Shown here piece after piece: positions 1-12,744 of a stretch of DNA of 64,000 bases; the first letter of the stretch is position 1; each line of letters begins with the position of its first letter. The stretch is from contig CM069872.1 of NCBI GenBank assembly GCA_036172665.1, forward strand, positions 47,664,101 to 47,728,100, in the 5' to 3' direction. The notes below the pieces were generated by a model. It was not told the DNA's origin. It ran no database searches and saw only the letters and a program-made list of their open reading frames with translations. The position numbers and the translations under genes are program-made. The DNA is from Prosopocoilus inquinatus (Eukaryota; Arthropoda; Insecta; Coleoptera; Lucanidae).

Positions 1-1029
1 ATTATTTGTGTTTGCAATTATCCTCATTGTGTTCATTTGTTATTCCCCGAAAAGAGGGAAAAAAGCGTCAACTTTTATCGTATCGCTGCAGTGCTTTCGA
101 AAAAAAAAAAAAAAAAATTCGGCGTTCGCATTTTTATTAAATAACATATTCGAAATGATTATCGCGTCTGCGGCGTAATTTCATTAGCGGATTTAATAAC
201 AACAATAATGTTTCATGCAGAGAGAGAGAGCCGTGTAAATTTAAAACGGAAACTGATTTAATTGACATTATTATATGTACGCTGTCATTTGATACGTTAT
301 GAATATAAATATCGCGTTACGAAAACACGTTTGCAGATTATAATGTTTGTTATTCCAGTTTCGATAAATAACCCTCAGGAAAGACAAGATTATATTATTA
401 ATTGTACGGTGAGTCTAAAGGATTAAGATTTAGTCTTAGGATTAAGTCTTTAAATTTAATGTGTTGATGTAGCTTATTTCTTATTTTAATTATTATACTT
501 CTACAATTATTACAAGTTTTGACTGGGATTTGCGAATACAAAAATTTTCAATTCTTAGAAACCTGGCTTTAATTAGTGATGTAACTTCGTTTATTCTTAA
601 ATAATACACTTAGTCTAAAGGACGTATAGTGACAGGATAATTTCTAGAAAAAAAAACTATTATGGAAAATAGTTATAATGACCTGCATGTGATCATTTTT
701 GCAACGGATACAGATAATCAAATGTTATTATTTATTCCTATTTTAATTTTAATTGAAGGATCAGTACCGCCACATGTTCGGCTATTAAGAGCTATTTTTT
801 AGGTTGGTAGTATACGTTGAGCAAATGAACAACGAATGGCGAATGGAGCGCCGACGAGAAAACATTTTTTGTTCGTTTACTTATTATTTGGAATTTCGAC
901 GTTCTACTTACATCGAGTGAACGAATTTGATTTGGTGATCATTGCTTATGATTCAAAACTGGATTAGTTTTCTCATTGTTTATGATTAAAAATTGGTTTA
1001 GTTTTTCTCATTGTTTAAACCCAGAAAAT
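1..1029. other. Unassigned AT-rich DNA
   Basis: No gene or element was recognised here. Visible items are a poly-A run near 101..117, a short GA run near 221..230, and two imperfect head-to-tail copies of a 34-bp unit at 941..974 and 975..1009 that share the core TTATGATT. The first 200 bp mix CG-rich words with TAAT motifs and could be unique host DNA. Confidence 0.4.
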
Positions 1030-2640
1030 CGAAACTGTTGTTTTTTACGATCGAATTACATAATTTGATGCGATTTGAACATGTTTTCTTTCATTCCTCA
1101 TTACTCTTGCTCCAAAGGGTTTTCACGATTGCAAAATCGCCTGTTGCTAATCAACTTTTTCATTTTGTAATCGAATTATAGATTTTTACTTCAATTAATC
1201 GAATTTTACGATCGAGTTACAGGATTTAAAGCGAACTGAATATGTTTCGGAGTTATTTTCCATTATCCTCTTCACCCCGCTCATGCTCCTTCGGTTTTCA
1301 CAATTGTAACATCGGCTTTTGCTAATCGATTTTTCATTTTGTAATCGAATTACAAATTTTTCTGTCAAATAATCCACTTTGACGATCGAATAACAGGATT
1401 TGAAGCGAACTAATCATGTTTTGCAGTTTTCTTTCATTCTCTTTTTCCCATCACTTTTGCTCCTTCGGTTTTCACGATTGTAAAATTGACTTTTGTTAAT
1501 CGACTTCTTAGTTTTGTAATCGAATTATAAGCTTTTCCATTAATTAATCGACTTTTGCTATCGAATTACAGGATTGGAAACGAACTGAACATGTTTTGAA
1601 ATTCTTTTTCATTCCCATCGCTCTTGCTCTTCGGTTTCACGATTGTAAAATCGGCTTTTGTTAATCGACTTTTTACTTTTGTAATCGAATTACAGATTTT
1701 TACGTTAATTAATCGACTTTTGCGATCGAATTGCACGATTTGAAGCGAACTGAACATGTTTTGAAGTTATTTTCCATTCTTCTCTTCACCTCGCTCTTGC
1801 TCCTTCGGTTTTCACAATTGCAGAGTCTAAAATTCCATTTTACGTTAATTAATCAACTTTTACGATCGAATAACAGGATTCGAAGCGAACTGAACGTGCT
1901 TTGGAGTTTTCTTTTATTCCCTTCTTCCCATCGCTCCTGCTCTTTCGGTTTTCCCGACTCTAAAATCGGCTCTTGTTAATCGAATTTTCATTTTGTAACC
2001 GAATTACAGGCTTTTCCGTTACTTAATCGACTTTTACTATCGAATTACAGGATTTGAAGCGAACTGGACATGTTTTGGAGTTATCTTCCATTTTTCTCTT
2101 CACCTCGCTCCTGCTCCTTCGGCTTTCCCAATTGTAAAATCGGTTTTTGTTAATCGATTTTTAGTTTCGTAATCGAATTACAGGCTTTTTCCGTTGATTA
2201 ATCGACTTTTACCATTGACTTACAGAATTTGAAGCAATTTGAATATGTTTGGAGTTTTCTTTCATTCTCTTTTTCCCATCGAATTACATAATTTTACGTT
2301 AATTAATCTATTTTGCAAATTTTTAATTGCGTAGGTCCAGCTGTCACATTTTGCTCTTAATTCTCTCAACTATTAAATCGACTCCTGGGTTTTCTAATCG
2401 AATTATGGCATTCTCTTTTTAGAGGGCGTCTTATCCCAAAGATTTTCAGAATTACAAATAAGATTGATTTTCTTTAATCGATTTTTTTCATTTTGTAATC
2501 GAATTACAGACTTTTGCGTCATTTAATCTATTTTGCAAATCTTTGATTGCGTAGGTCTAGCTGTCACCTGTTGTTCCTAATTCTCTTAACCATTTGCTAT
2601 TGTATTTTAATAGATTTCTAATCGAAATACGGCGTATTAT
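1030..2640. repeat. Satellite-like tandem array, ~170-bp monomer
   Basis: About eight degenerate head-to-tail monomers are visible. The word GAACATGTTTTG or a close variant recurs near 1075, 1238, 1415, 1587, 1752, 1890, 2067 and 2243, giving spacings of about 138 to 177 bp. Each monomer also carries GTAATCGAATTACAG, TTAATTAATCGACTTT and GCTCCTTCGGTTTTCAC. The last part (about 2290..2640) switches to a longer, ~220-bp period with GCGTAGGTC and AGCTGTCAC. Small open frames inside the array simply follow the repeat and are not genes. The A/T-rich palindromic core (AATCGAATTA) is notable. Confidence 0.88.
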
Positions 2641-3021
2641 TTTCATTAAATACACGTACGTGTAAATTTAAATTTTTAAATGTGTGGAGAAAATATTTGA
2701 ATAAAAATAGAACTAAAAACATTGAAAACAATGCAAAAAGATAATTGAAAATGAGAATGAGGAATGAATTACATTATTTATTGTCTTTGAAAGTGAAGAA
2801 CAAAATTGTATCTACAAGGATACAGAAGAAGTCATTACAGAATAAAGAAATATCAAAATTTTGGTTTTCTTATTATAACTCCTGAACTTCATGGAATTTT
2901 TAATACTTTAAAACAGTTTATAACTGCCCTATCTCTTGTAATAAGCGAGATCCTCATGCTGGAAAAGTTATCTCAATCTGGGGCACCTGTGGATTAAGGT
3001 CAGAATATAAAAAAACGTACT
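2641..3021. other. Unassigned AT-rich DNA
   Basis: Nothing recognised. A 63-codon open frame lies at 2806..2997 but shows no domain or codon signal. Confidence 0.4.
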
Positions 3022-3161
3022 TAGGTCCAGTTTTACAAATGGGGCTCAACTTTGAACTGAGGCTTAAACCCTTAACCCTTAGCAACGATTATTTCAACAA
3101 TTGTTGTAAAGGATTTAAACTTCGACTCAAAGTTAAACCGTCATTGTAAAACTGGGCCTTA
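3022..3161. mobile_element. MITE, TTAAGGCCC-type TIR family, subfamily A, copy 1
   Basis: A short palindromic element. It starts TAGGTCCAGTTTTACAAAT and ends ATTGTAAAACTGGGCCTTA, which are reverse complements with few mismatches. The inner parts also pair (CTCAACTTTGA with TCAAAGTT). A near-identical copy lies at 36930..37060, which shows it is a dispersed family rather than a chance hairpin. It is non-coding. The TTA/TAA at the edges could be a 3-bp target duplication of the PIF/Harbinger type, which is an inference. Confidence 0.85.
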
Positions 3162-4910
3162 GTATCTTAATATTTTACGTGTTAAATTACTTTTAATTGT
3201 AAAAAACTATAAGTTAAAAGTGGAAATTTAGTAATTCAGATTGGTGTTTCTTTCTTGTATGGATGTGTGAAGTGGTAGAAGTGGAAGAACAAGACTAGCT
3301 AGTTCCTGAACTGATTATTTCGAGATCGTTAACCGAATGAACGGAATACGCACGTATATATACACAATTTTAAATTTATTTTCAAACGGTAAATCTGAAA
3401 ATGACTTTGCTCCGAATCATTTGTGACGGAAAGAGCATTTACAATAAACATTTCCTGCTTAAGCTCGACAATTATAGGAGTTAATCAAATAGAATTTTAC
3501 GCTTGCATTAAGTTACTAAACTATGTCGATTTATTCGAACGATTTTAGATGAAGACAGTTTCCTAACGATTCTGTTAAACTTCCCATTCTGCAGCGTACT
3601 CATGAATGAAAGCCAGTCAGTATTACGAAAGACTACACAAACGCTATCGTTTCCTAATTATCGTGTGATGGGCAGGCATAATCGTGGATTATGATTGCGT
3701 CGATTAGAAATGCCCACTTTGACAGGACCTTGTGGTCACTGTATTAACGGCGAGTCATTTTACTACTACGGAATTTACCTACTAAAAGACGCCACTCGCT
3801 AAATGACATCGTGATGGTGATGGTTTGTTTGTGTTTTTTTTTTTTTTTGGTTCCCTAAAGCCAGATACCTGAAATGTGGTTTCGCAGAGATATACGGGGT
3901 GAATGACTGGACCTCCCTGTGATTCATGTCCTGCCGTCAGATCAGGTGTCTTGTTCGCTCTTCTCGATCCAGATTAAGTTCGAAATTAGCGGTGTCACTC
4001 CTCGCTTATATAGTATAGGAGAGTTAGGTTCTTTAATCACCAAAAAATCGTCTGAGCTTTCGAACCTAACTGAAATATTAAACGCCCTTCACTATCGGTT
4101 ATCATTTACAAAGCCCGAGTTCCTTCAAGTACACCTAATTTGTGACATGCAGTTATATACCAACTTTTATTAATAGTGCTAAACAGCAAGGTTCTTGTTT
4201 TAAATGTCTATTGCTTCATAATGACATTAATGCGAAGACTTACGCGGCATGACCACACGTTATTTGATACCATCGTGTTTCCAATAAGCCCAGCATTGCT
4301 TTATGTATCACGTAACTCGCTTAGGTGCTCGTAATTTGATTGAGCGAGCCACTGATATGATATGGGAAATTGGTAACAAATTAGGTCCCACAACCGGTTG
4401 CTCTGTTCAACTACGCACGTTGTACGTACAAGTCGTTGAAGCTCTAAGGTGACTCATTTCGTATCGTATGTTACTGAGAATCTCGTTTAACTTTCAGGTG
4501 TTCCCTTGTTTTACGAGGACTTACTTATCAATATACTTTTTTTCAATTTATACTTCCTGTATAAGATGGACCGACCACACTTCAAAATTATTAATTGCCT
4601 ATAGGTATAAAATATTCATGCCCTTTTTTCTTTCTTGTCCCTTCAGTCAATCTTAGAGTCGTCTTGTATTAGAATCGTTTCCCGTGTCTCTTGTCCGCTT
4701 GAATAATGAATCAAAACGACCACTTTTAGAACTACATTCAATGTACAGACAGTGTGATGACCTGTGGATGTACTTATATTGTAAATACATAAATAATACG
4801 TAGGTCATCTAGTAAGTAAGAAGTTCAATATCGCCTTTGGTTAACCAACTAAAACAGACTTTGTTGCAGCGAACCAATTCTGTATTAAAAGTGATCTTCA
4901 TCAAGTCATG
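3162..4910. other. Unassigned DNA
   Basis: No gene recognised. A T-rich tract lies near 3835..3849. Open frames at 3919..4173 and 4468..4656 lack recognisable domains and have the base composition of their surroundings. Confidence 0.4.
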
Positions 4911-5026
4911 TACTATGATACTCAACTTAAATGATACCATTTGACAATTTCGTAGTCCTTAAGGTGAATATTCTTAAGAGTGTGGCTCGCATGCAGGAGT
5001 ATCATTTAAGTTGAGCATCGTAGTAC
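4911..5026. mobile_element. Palindromic 115-bp MITE, copy 1
   Basis: The ends TACTATGATACTCAACTTAA and TTAAGTTGAGCATCGTAGTA are inverted repeats of about 28 bp. The middle carries ATTTGACAATTTCGTAG and a TTCTTAAG word. A second copy with the same interior is at 7738..7852, only 2.8 kb away. Non-coding; superfamily not recognised. Confidence 0.88.
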
Positions 5027-7737
5027 GACGGTATCTTGAAGAGTTTTAAGTATAATTGGTTTATCTTTGATTTCATTTTTTAGAGCTGCCTATAGATTAT
5101 ACTTATATCGGAGAATTACTATTGTACACGTTCTTTAAGTAGAAGTACTAACGTGTTGTATATATCGTCGCGGTCGGCACCACATTTCACTATCGAATAT
5201 ATATCACATTTGTTACTTATACCTTCCTTATACGTGGTATCGACGATATGTATAAAAGCTCCATTACACTCCACTAATATAATTAATTCCACAGGATTAC
5301 TAGAAACAAATAATGAAGGTTATGAACAGTGGGAAATCCCTTATACTGAGTTCTTTGATCGACAAGACAACTTTTTTTTTATATAAAAGAATGAGTGTAG
5401 GATAATAAAAATTTCATAAAATTATTATTCATCGGTTAACAGTACTTGGGCAGTTGCTTAGAAACCGCAAAGTAAATAGACCAAAGGTAATTCGGTTTTT
5501 AATGTGCTGTTGCTACCTGGAAGGACCGAACCGAGAAAAAAGCATGTCATCGTTACTTAAAACGATTAACATTCCGCGGTTAGGTAATTGGTCATTTCTT
5601 AATTGTTTCCCTTCGGAGATGCTGCTCGAGTATTGTTTGTTCTCCTCAGTGGCCATGAAATTATAAGCAGGCACATCAGGGATTGCCAGTTCGTAAACGT
5701 GTCCACGCTTCGCCTCTCCGATTTGCATTTAATAATACCATTCGTATTGTTTCCAAAGAGAACGATTTGGTTTTACTAGGTTTTTGTTGTATGTCCGTAA
5801 CAGTAAATGATTATTCGTTGTTTTATCGTTGCTCAAATCAAATCACTTTGAAATTTTTAGGTTATTTTATAAAGTGCTTGTTAAAACTGTTTGGGTTTTT
5901 GTTGCAGTTCAGTGCTTTCTAATTAGTTTACGCTAGATGTTATAGTTTTTAAGAAGGATAATAAGATAGTGGTCTTTAATTATAATTGATACTCGTATAC
6001 CATACGATAGTAATCAGAATCAATGAATCAATGAAATAATTTTCGAAGGAAAAACCGAGCTTAAAATTTATTTATTTTTGCATGTTCAATACTGTGTGAT
6101 TTTAATAATTACGACAATATACACTACCTATAATTAATTATAACATAAGATTCTTCAATTACAATATATACAGTGACCACCAAAATAGAATAGGATTTGA
6201 TATGATATATTTATTGATCTTCTTTTAAGCTTTTCCCTTTAGGCAAATCCAAATCAGATGCAACGAACGGTATGAGTTAAAATAACTCGAATTTCTTACA
6301 GCTGGTTGAGTGTGATTTTCTTTTTCTTAATAAGTCATAACAATAAACATTACATGGAAGTTCTGTATCTTAAGCCGGTGGATAAATAAGAGAAGCAAAT
6401 TATTAATGGTTCCGTTCTGAGCAGCTTACACAAAGTCGACTTGATTTCGACTACAATCGAAGCAGCACTTTTAATTGTAGTAAATTAATTATGCACGCAC
6501 GACCAGCCACCGAAAGCGTCATTGTCCATTACCAAAATCTCGAGTGTCCGGCGTTTCTTAGATAATTAACTATGTTTATAACGTTCCGAATCATGACAGT
6601 TGTTTACCCAACAATAGTGTTATGAGTTTCGTTTTCTTTTGTGCCCTCTGTGGAAGTAAAAATTTAGTGACAGCACTAACTATACCGACATAATTAGTTT
6701 TATTTATAAGCGTGTTTAGAGGCTAATGCTGCAGTTGTTGTTAATAATAATTACGGCTTTTTACTGATACGCCAATTAAAATACGTGTGTTATTGAAATA
6801 TTTTTCTCACGATGTGCTTGCTACAAAGAATGCGGTTTTTCAAAGAGAACCGAGAACCATCTTATATGAAATAGTTAAGAAGTGATTCTATTTGATTAAC
6901 AACAAACGACTACAATTTATAAATGTTTATTACGGTTTATTACTAGTATTCTTTGTGATACTTTTAATACAGAAAAACTAGCATTCTTGTTCTAATTATC
7001 TGATATACAAAGTGATCAATCTAAAGTGTCCGGGGTTGGCAACAAAAAGATCCCTACATTAATAAATTTTTATGTTTGATAGTTTACAAACATGATTAAG
7101 TAATTTATTATTTCTGCCGTCACTTGTATTTATCCTTATATCAACGACATAACCAAAACATAACCTCCTTTTGACACAGATTAAAACCGGATATGGAATA
7201 AATCATGTTAGGCAATTATTCAATCATGCCACCTTAAATTAAGAATTGCCAACTCAGGATAGTTGTTGACACTGACCACTCAGTATACACACATAATAAC
7301 TTGTAAAACTTAAAATAATAACGCGTATATATAGATTTGGATAAAACTTAATTTGCTATTGAATTCTTTGAGAAATCAAATTTGCTGTGTGCGGCAAATC
7401 TTAAAAGCGAGCACCGCTAATAGTCCTGAGCCTCCCTGGGACTAAAGGTCATTGTAGGGCACCTAAATCATTTGTCTGTTTCAACCCTGATTAATAGCGG
7501 TTATCACTGTTGTTACTAATAACGGTTACTACTTAATTCCGCTTTATATTATTAAAACAAAATAAGAAACTTTAAATAAACGACCGTACAACAAAAATCT
7601 TTCTTGAATTTCGTGTTTACGTGAAAAGAGAAACACCATTTATCTTGCAAAATCATGATCATTTACAATATCGGCGATTAAAACTTAATATTATCATTTA
7701 TTACCCAAAGGTGGGAAAGTGGTGTTTATTGTATAGG
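5027..7737. other. Unassigned DNA
   Basis: No gene, RNA or element recognised in this 2.7 kb stretch. Open frames near 5153..5386 and 5454..5922 overlap on both strands and show no protein family features. Confidence 0.4.
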
Positions 7738-7852
7738 TACTACGATGCTCAACTTAAATGATACCATTTGACAATTTCGTAGGCCTTACGCTGGATGTTC
7801 TTAAGGGCGTGGTTCGCGTGCAAGAGTGTCATTTATGTTGAGCATCGTAGTA
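7738..7852. mobile_element. Palindromic 115-bp MITE, copy 2
   Basis: Homologue of 4911..5026. It starts TACTACGATGCTCAACTTAA and ends TTATGTTGAGCATCGTAGTA, with the same middle (GACAATTTCGTAGGCCTTA). The two copies differ at scattered bases, so they are separate insertions or an old duplication. Confidence 0.88.
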
Positions 7853-8398
7853 CAACCAATTCTTTAATCATGAAAATAATACGTAATTATTTTGATATAT
7901 GTAAAGGAGCATTTTTTTGCAACAGTAAGCCAAAGTAAACAGACATAAACGTATCTTTCAAATTAGTTATGATCGAACACAAGAAAGCTCTCCATAATAA
8001 TATAATAGCGCTTTTTTACATCACCTCGTTTGCATTCCACGTCAGTAAATAAATATTAAACTTATTCTTGTTACATCCGTTACAAATCCATGAAATCGAG
8101 AGCGAAACGCATGTTTGTACCGATTGATTACCGATACCGTTAAGAAACACTCTCAACACCGCCTAATTTTGACCAATAACTCATTTAACTATCCGACACA
8201 AGTTCTAAGCAGATTTCAAGAGCGCAACTCAAAGAAGTATTTCAAATGAACCAGTAATGATTTGTTTCGCTCCTTCAATGCCCACTTCATACAGGCCTGA
8301 TTCACTAGGTGGGAGAATACCTCAAATTGATTCATCTGAACTGCGGTCCAGCGTAGAATTTCACCATTTTAAATGAGCCTTCTGTCCTTGTTAGTAAA
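7853..8398. other. Unassigned DNA
   Basis: Nothing recognised. Confidence 0.4.
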
Positions 8399-9343
8399 GC
8401 CTCGGTTTCCTAGGATAGCGGTGCTTTAAAACAGCGGCCGTAAGATGGCGGTGAATAACGTCACATAAAACGTGCTAAAAAGGGTGTGTTGTTTATTTCA
8501 TCAAAAATCCCGCTGGACGGCATCAGTTCCATCAAACCCGTTCTCTTATTGTTTGATGGCTGACTCAGATTCATCAACGGTCGTTCTTTTATTCCAGTTG
8601 GTTTTCATCAGTCGGCATCTGATGGTATCACAAGTCCATCATTCGTTTCAGATGATGGAACTGTTTGAAAGTTGAAATCTCAAACCTATCCTCAGTTTTT
8701 TAACCTTGAGTGAAAGTTCTATTCGTTTTATGTGCACTTTTTAAAACTGTTTGCACTTATCGCTACTGTAAAAATGAGAAGTCTATAAATAAGTAGGAGT
8801 GTAAAGGAGTTAAAAGTCTAACCTAAAATTAATTGGAAATTATAGTAGTAAGTGTATCTGTTTAGGACAATGCAACAGTTGAATGAGATGATCAATTATT
8901 TTGAGAATGTAACCAAAATATCTACTTTTTGAGGTTAGAAATAATTTTATTTGAACGCAAAGTGTTCTTTCACTCATAATCTTTTGTATCCATCGGTAGA
9001 TGACGTCACTGCATCAAGTTGCAACACCGATGCACAAATTTGCGTTGAAATAAAGAATATGCCCAGACATTAAGTACATTTGGTTTCCTAGAAAATGGCA
9101 AACGTCACCGTCATCTGAAAATACGTAAAAGGTGTTTTAAACGTTTGGACTCCTCTTTTGGTGACTCCTCGTCTTCTAAATATGTTAGTAACCTCAAATT
9201 CAGGTAAACCATTATGAATTACATAAAATAAATACACATTGTCGCATTTTCCTGCTTACTTTAGGCAATGTATGTTATTTTTCAACGTTACACGACGTCA
9301 TTCACCGTCATATTAAGGTGCCGTTATCCTAGGAAACCGAGTC
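8399..9343. mobile_element. Non-autonomous TIR element, ~945 bp
   Basis: The left end reads CTCGGTTTCCTAGGATAGCG and the right end, reversed, ACTCGGTTTCCTAGGATAACG. Pairing continues inward through GGTGAATAACGTCAC against GGTGAATGACGTC, so the TIR is at least 50 bp with one gap. Sub-terminal relatives of the same words occur inside (near 9085..9115). A 67-codon frame at 8472..8675 holds repeated CATCA/TGATG words and no transposase motif. No clear target-site duplication is visible. Superfamily unknown. Confidence 0.78.
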
Positions 9344-9397
9344 TGAAGCGGAATACAATTATAGTTCAACAGCGAATCGCTTGCGTCAAAAAAACGG

Positions 9398-9581
9398 GAT
9401 AATATCTTGAGGTCTGATATTCCTACGCGGTGACTCGGGCCTGTTATTGAAGACGGTGTTGCTCTTTTCGTCCTTACCAGTAGGCTGAGCGCGATTCAAC
9501 TAAAATAAACGCTTGAGTTGCAGACTCCAGAAACTTGATAATACCCCGAGGTCTGATATTCCTACTCGGTGACCCAGGCCT
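9398..9581. repeat. Pair of 45-bp direct repeats, 139 bp apart
   Basis: The segment containing GAGGTCTGATATTCCTAC, then CGGTGAC and GGGCCT/AGGCCT, occurs at about 9398..9442 and again at 9537..9581 in the same orientation. It could be the start of a tandem array or a sub-terminal repeat of an element adjoining 8399..9343. Confidence 0.7.
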
Positions 9582-11308
9582 AACTTTTAAAACGTAATGT
9601 TCGGAGCGCCGTAAAGTGATTGGCGTAAAATTTGGGGACAATCGAAGAAAAAAGTCGTCTCTTTACATAAAGAGCCATGGTAAAAGTTAACTTTTAACAG
9701 GACGTAATAATAAATTCATTGTTGTAGGTGTCGACGAAAGTTATTTGAGGAACCAGTCGTTTGTAAGAATATTTCCTCACTCATTAAATTCAAAATAAAT
9801 GTTTGTAAGTATCTAAAAAACAATGGGCCGTGTTCTCATCTCATGATTAAGGTCGTCTCTAAATAAAGCCGTTTTTAAAATAAACATAAACGCTATAGCT
9901 TTATGCGAATTGCATGAGTGCAAGAGTGAGAGAGAGTTTAATCCCGGCGTCGGTCGTTGTAAAATTAAAGACGAGGTGAGAATAGAATTAAATTTGATTG
10001 CGTTTAAAACATATTTACGTTGCAAATAATTTATTTGTGACTTAAAAACGAAATGAAGTTGAATGTCTAAACTGTAAGTTGTTCGGTAATCTCTATGGTA
10101 TTTAATTGTTTGAAAGTGAGTGATTGAGGTCTCCGCGTTGGGGTGGATTTAATAAGAAGCCGGGGGTGTGCCCTTCGCAGCGTTCATTAATTATTGTCGC
10201 CTCTCGTGAGTTAATTAAGAGAGCTATCACTAATTTCATTCTTAAAGTTCAGCCGCCGGAACACCCACACTTAAAGCGATTATTATAAACGTTTCTCTTC
10301 TGTCAAATTTTACTCAACCTACAAATTCTGAAAGCTTACATTATTTTTAAACGCGTTTCTTATATTGCAACTGAAAGCGCGCGCGCTTTCCCGTATAGAT
10401 TAGATTTTTTGCTTTCTGATTCGAAAAACACAATAGGCCCAATGTATTCAGTGAAAACTCACCAAATTACTATTTTATATAATAAAGAGCGAATCAATGA
10501 AGCGTACGGCGGTCAGTGAGGACTAATGAACAGCTGTGACTACTACTATAATTCTTCAAATAAATGAAGTGCTTCCCGTGAACTCTGAAATCATTAATCA
10601 GTTAAAAATTCCCGTTTTTTTCTTCTGTCACAAACAAAAAGAACCCAAGCCTGTTAATCGAACAATAAAATCACATTACGCCCGAGAGTTAGTTCGTTAA
10701 ATTAACCGTTGCATAAAATTGATTATGACCATATTTGCTTTATTTTTTACTTTTGTTTTAGTTTCATTGCAGAACTAATTTACGGCGATGTATTATTATC
10801 TTACAATTTAAGGTAATAAAGGCCGACTTCATTATTACGCAATCGATTGTATAAGACATTGTGCGATTTGTGTGGCAATCGAAATTGTCAGTCATCAAAA
10901 ATAACATTAAGAACTTCATATTACATCAAATTTTAATGATGTTACCAAAGTTGGTAGAGCTGTACTGTGTATTAGAAGGTTGCCTTGATCTAGGGGGGAG
11001 GGTTTGGGTACGTAACTCGATACGTCACGTCATGTGATAAATTCCATTAGGCATATTAATGAGGTTTTTGCATTATTTGATCAATAGGACCACAGAATTG
11101 ATTGCATTTTTATTGAGTTAGATTAAGCTTTAGGAGACAGATTAAAACTAACTCTATTTACTTCACTGTGACGGATAGAAGTTTCGTGTGACGTCACGAG
11201 TTACTTTTGCGGGGAGTAAGGATCAAACTACACATTTGAATGGGAACGAGGCAACCAGCTGGATGCAATGCCAGTTTAACCAACCTTGGATGTTACTATA
11301 AAATTAAA
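9582..11308. other. Unassigned DNA with a TAAT-rich block
   Basis: No gene recognised. Around 10120..10270 the sequence is non-repetitive, richer in GC and carries several TTAATTA sites next to CCGCCGGAACACCC-like words. This is the sort of composition seen in conserved non-coding DNA of developmental loci, but nothing here proves a function. Confidence 0.3.
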
Positions 11309-11422
11309 AGGCTGTCCTGCACTAGTGCACACTCAAACTATCTTCATCTCGTATTAATGTATGAGATTAGAACAAGACACAAATACTTTGAGTGTAACTA
11401 GTGCAACGTAACAAACAGACCT
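11309..11422. mobile_element. Short palindromic MITE, AGGTCTGT-end family, copy 1
   Basis: The right end is AACAAACAGACCT and the left end the diverged AGGCTGTCCTGCACTAG. Inner arms ACTAGTGCACACTCAAA and TTTGAGTGTAACTAGTGCA pair. A second member, with better preserved ends, is at 42072..42192. Confidence 0.8.
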
Positions 11423-12450
11423 AAAGTAACAGCACTAACAACACAATTATCTATAAAAAAAAATCGATCCAAAAAGTTCATTGAATAGTGTTTTTTTCTT
11501 TAAATTTTAGTTTTAGTAGTTATTATTTGGAATTTACCTATCTTTTTCAACTATTAAAATTTTTAAATATTTTTATTATTCTTAAAGGAAATTTCAGCAA
11601 AATGTAAAATACTTATACTGATGTATTTTTTTGGATTTTCTTAAAATTCATCATTAAAAGTAAGATCAAGTAACGTAATGGTCATTCATTAGCGACTGGT
11701 TAGGAATTACCCGATAAAGGCATTTTCTACCTGACTGACCGATCGAGAATATCTAGCCTTAATCCTGGCAGAGAGGAGATTAGGTTTTTGAGCTCCGTAA
11801 TGATATCTGTCATTGCAAAACAGTCGCCTTGTTCCTAATGAGGCAATTAAACGTTCTCTTTTTTGGTCTCGCCGTAAAACTGCCGGTTTCAATTATACGC
11901 GTTTACTCCGCCAGATAACTGCTTACGTAAATATTTATGATAATTAATATCAAGGCTGCTGGTATGACTTGATCTATTATTCAAAATGTGGACTTATTTG
12001 AATGAATGAAAAATAATTAGTTACTTATGTTCTTTCTAACTGGTTCGACTAAAACCGTTCGGTGGAATGTTGGAATGGAAGAAAACAATGCCCTTTCTTT
12101 TTGATTATTATTTTTATTTTTTTAGTAATGCAAAATGTCACGAAATAAGAAAACTGAAGGAAGTATAGAAATTGAAACACTACAGAATTGTCAATTCTAT
12201 CTCATAAAGTAGCACTAAAGGCTAGTTCAATTACCAGGAATTGGAAACCATAGCGATAATGAAACTCAACTGGCCCTCTTTTGTGGGTCCAAACTTTATT
12301 TAAGTACTTACTGAGAAAATATTAAGAACTTAATGATAAAATGTCATCACTTACTCGAGAAAAATGCGATAGTTTCAAGTTACTAAAAATATTTATTGGA
12401 ACCATTACAAACAAAGTTGCTTGCCATAGCAATATTTTTGGCAATAAATC
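11423..12450. other. Unassigned DNA
   Basis: Nothing recognised. Confidence 0.4.
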
Positions 12451-12495
12451 AAATAATAATAAAAAAAATAATAATAAAAAAATAATAATAATAAT
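12451..12495. repeat. AAT-rich microsatellite
   Basis: Runs of AATAAT alternate with poly-A. It lies directly beside the MITE at 12513. Confidence 0.85.
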
Positions 12496-12512
12496 GTTAC
12501 AACTACAGTTTT

Positions 12513-12744
12513 ATAATCAGGGAAAAGAAATCGGCCCAGTTGTTCCGCAAGCTGTACGAAAATTTAGTATTTGGAGTATATTAGTACCGCCCACGATAAT
12601 TTCTATCGAGGACGAACACTCGCGCTGTACCCCTTCCCCTCACACTCAATAACAATTAGATGCATCGGAGATGTAGAAGTAAACAGTACTTTCCGCATAG
12701 AAAGCGTTCAACACCAAATGGGCCCAATTCTTTTCCCTGCTTAT
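12513..12744. mobile_element. TIR element ~235 bp, copy 1
   Basis: The left end AATCAGGGAAAAGAAATCGG pairs with the right end TTCTTTTCCCTGCTTAT, followed inward by GGCCCA on both sides. The homologous copy at 37506..37740 shares GTACGAAAATTTA, the word TCCCCTC and CTCAATAACAATT. Open frames across it (12341..12652, 12571..12801) are chance frames within the repeat. Confidence 0.8.
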
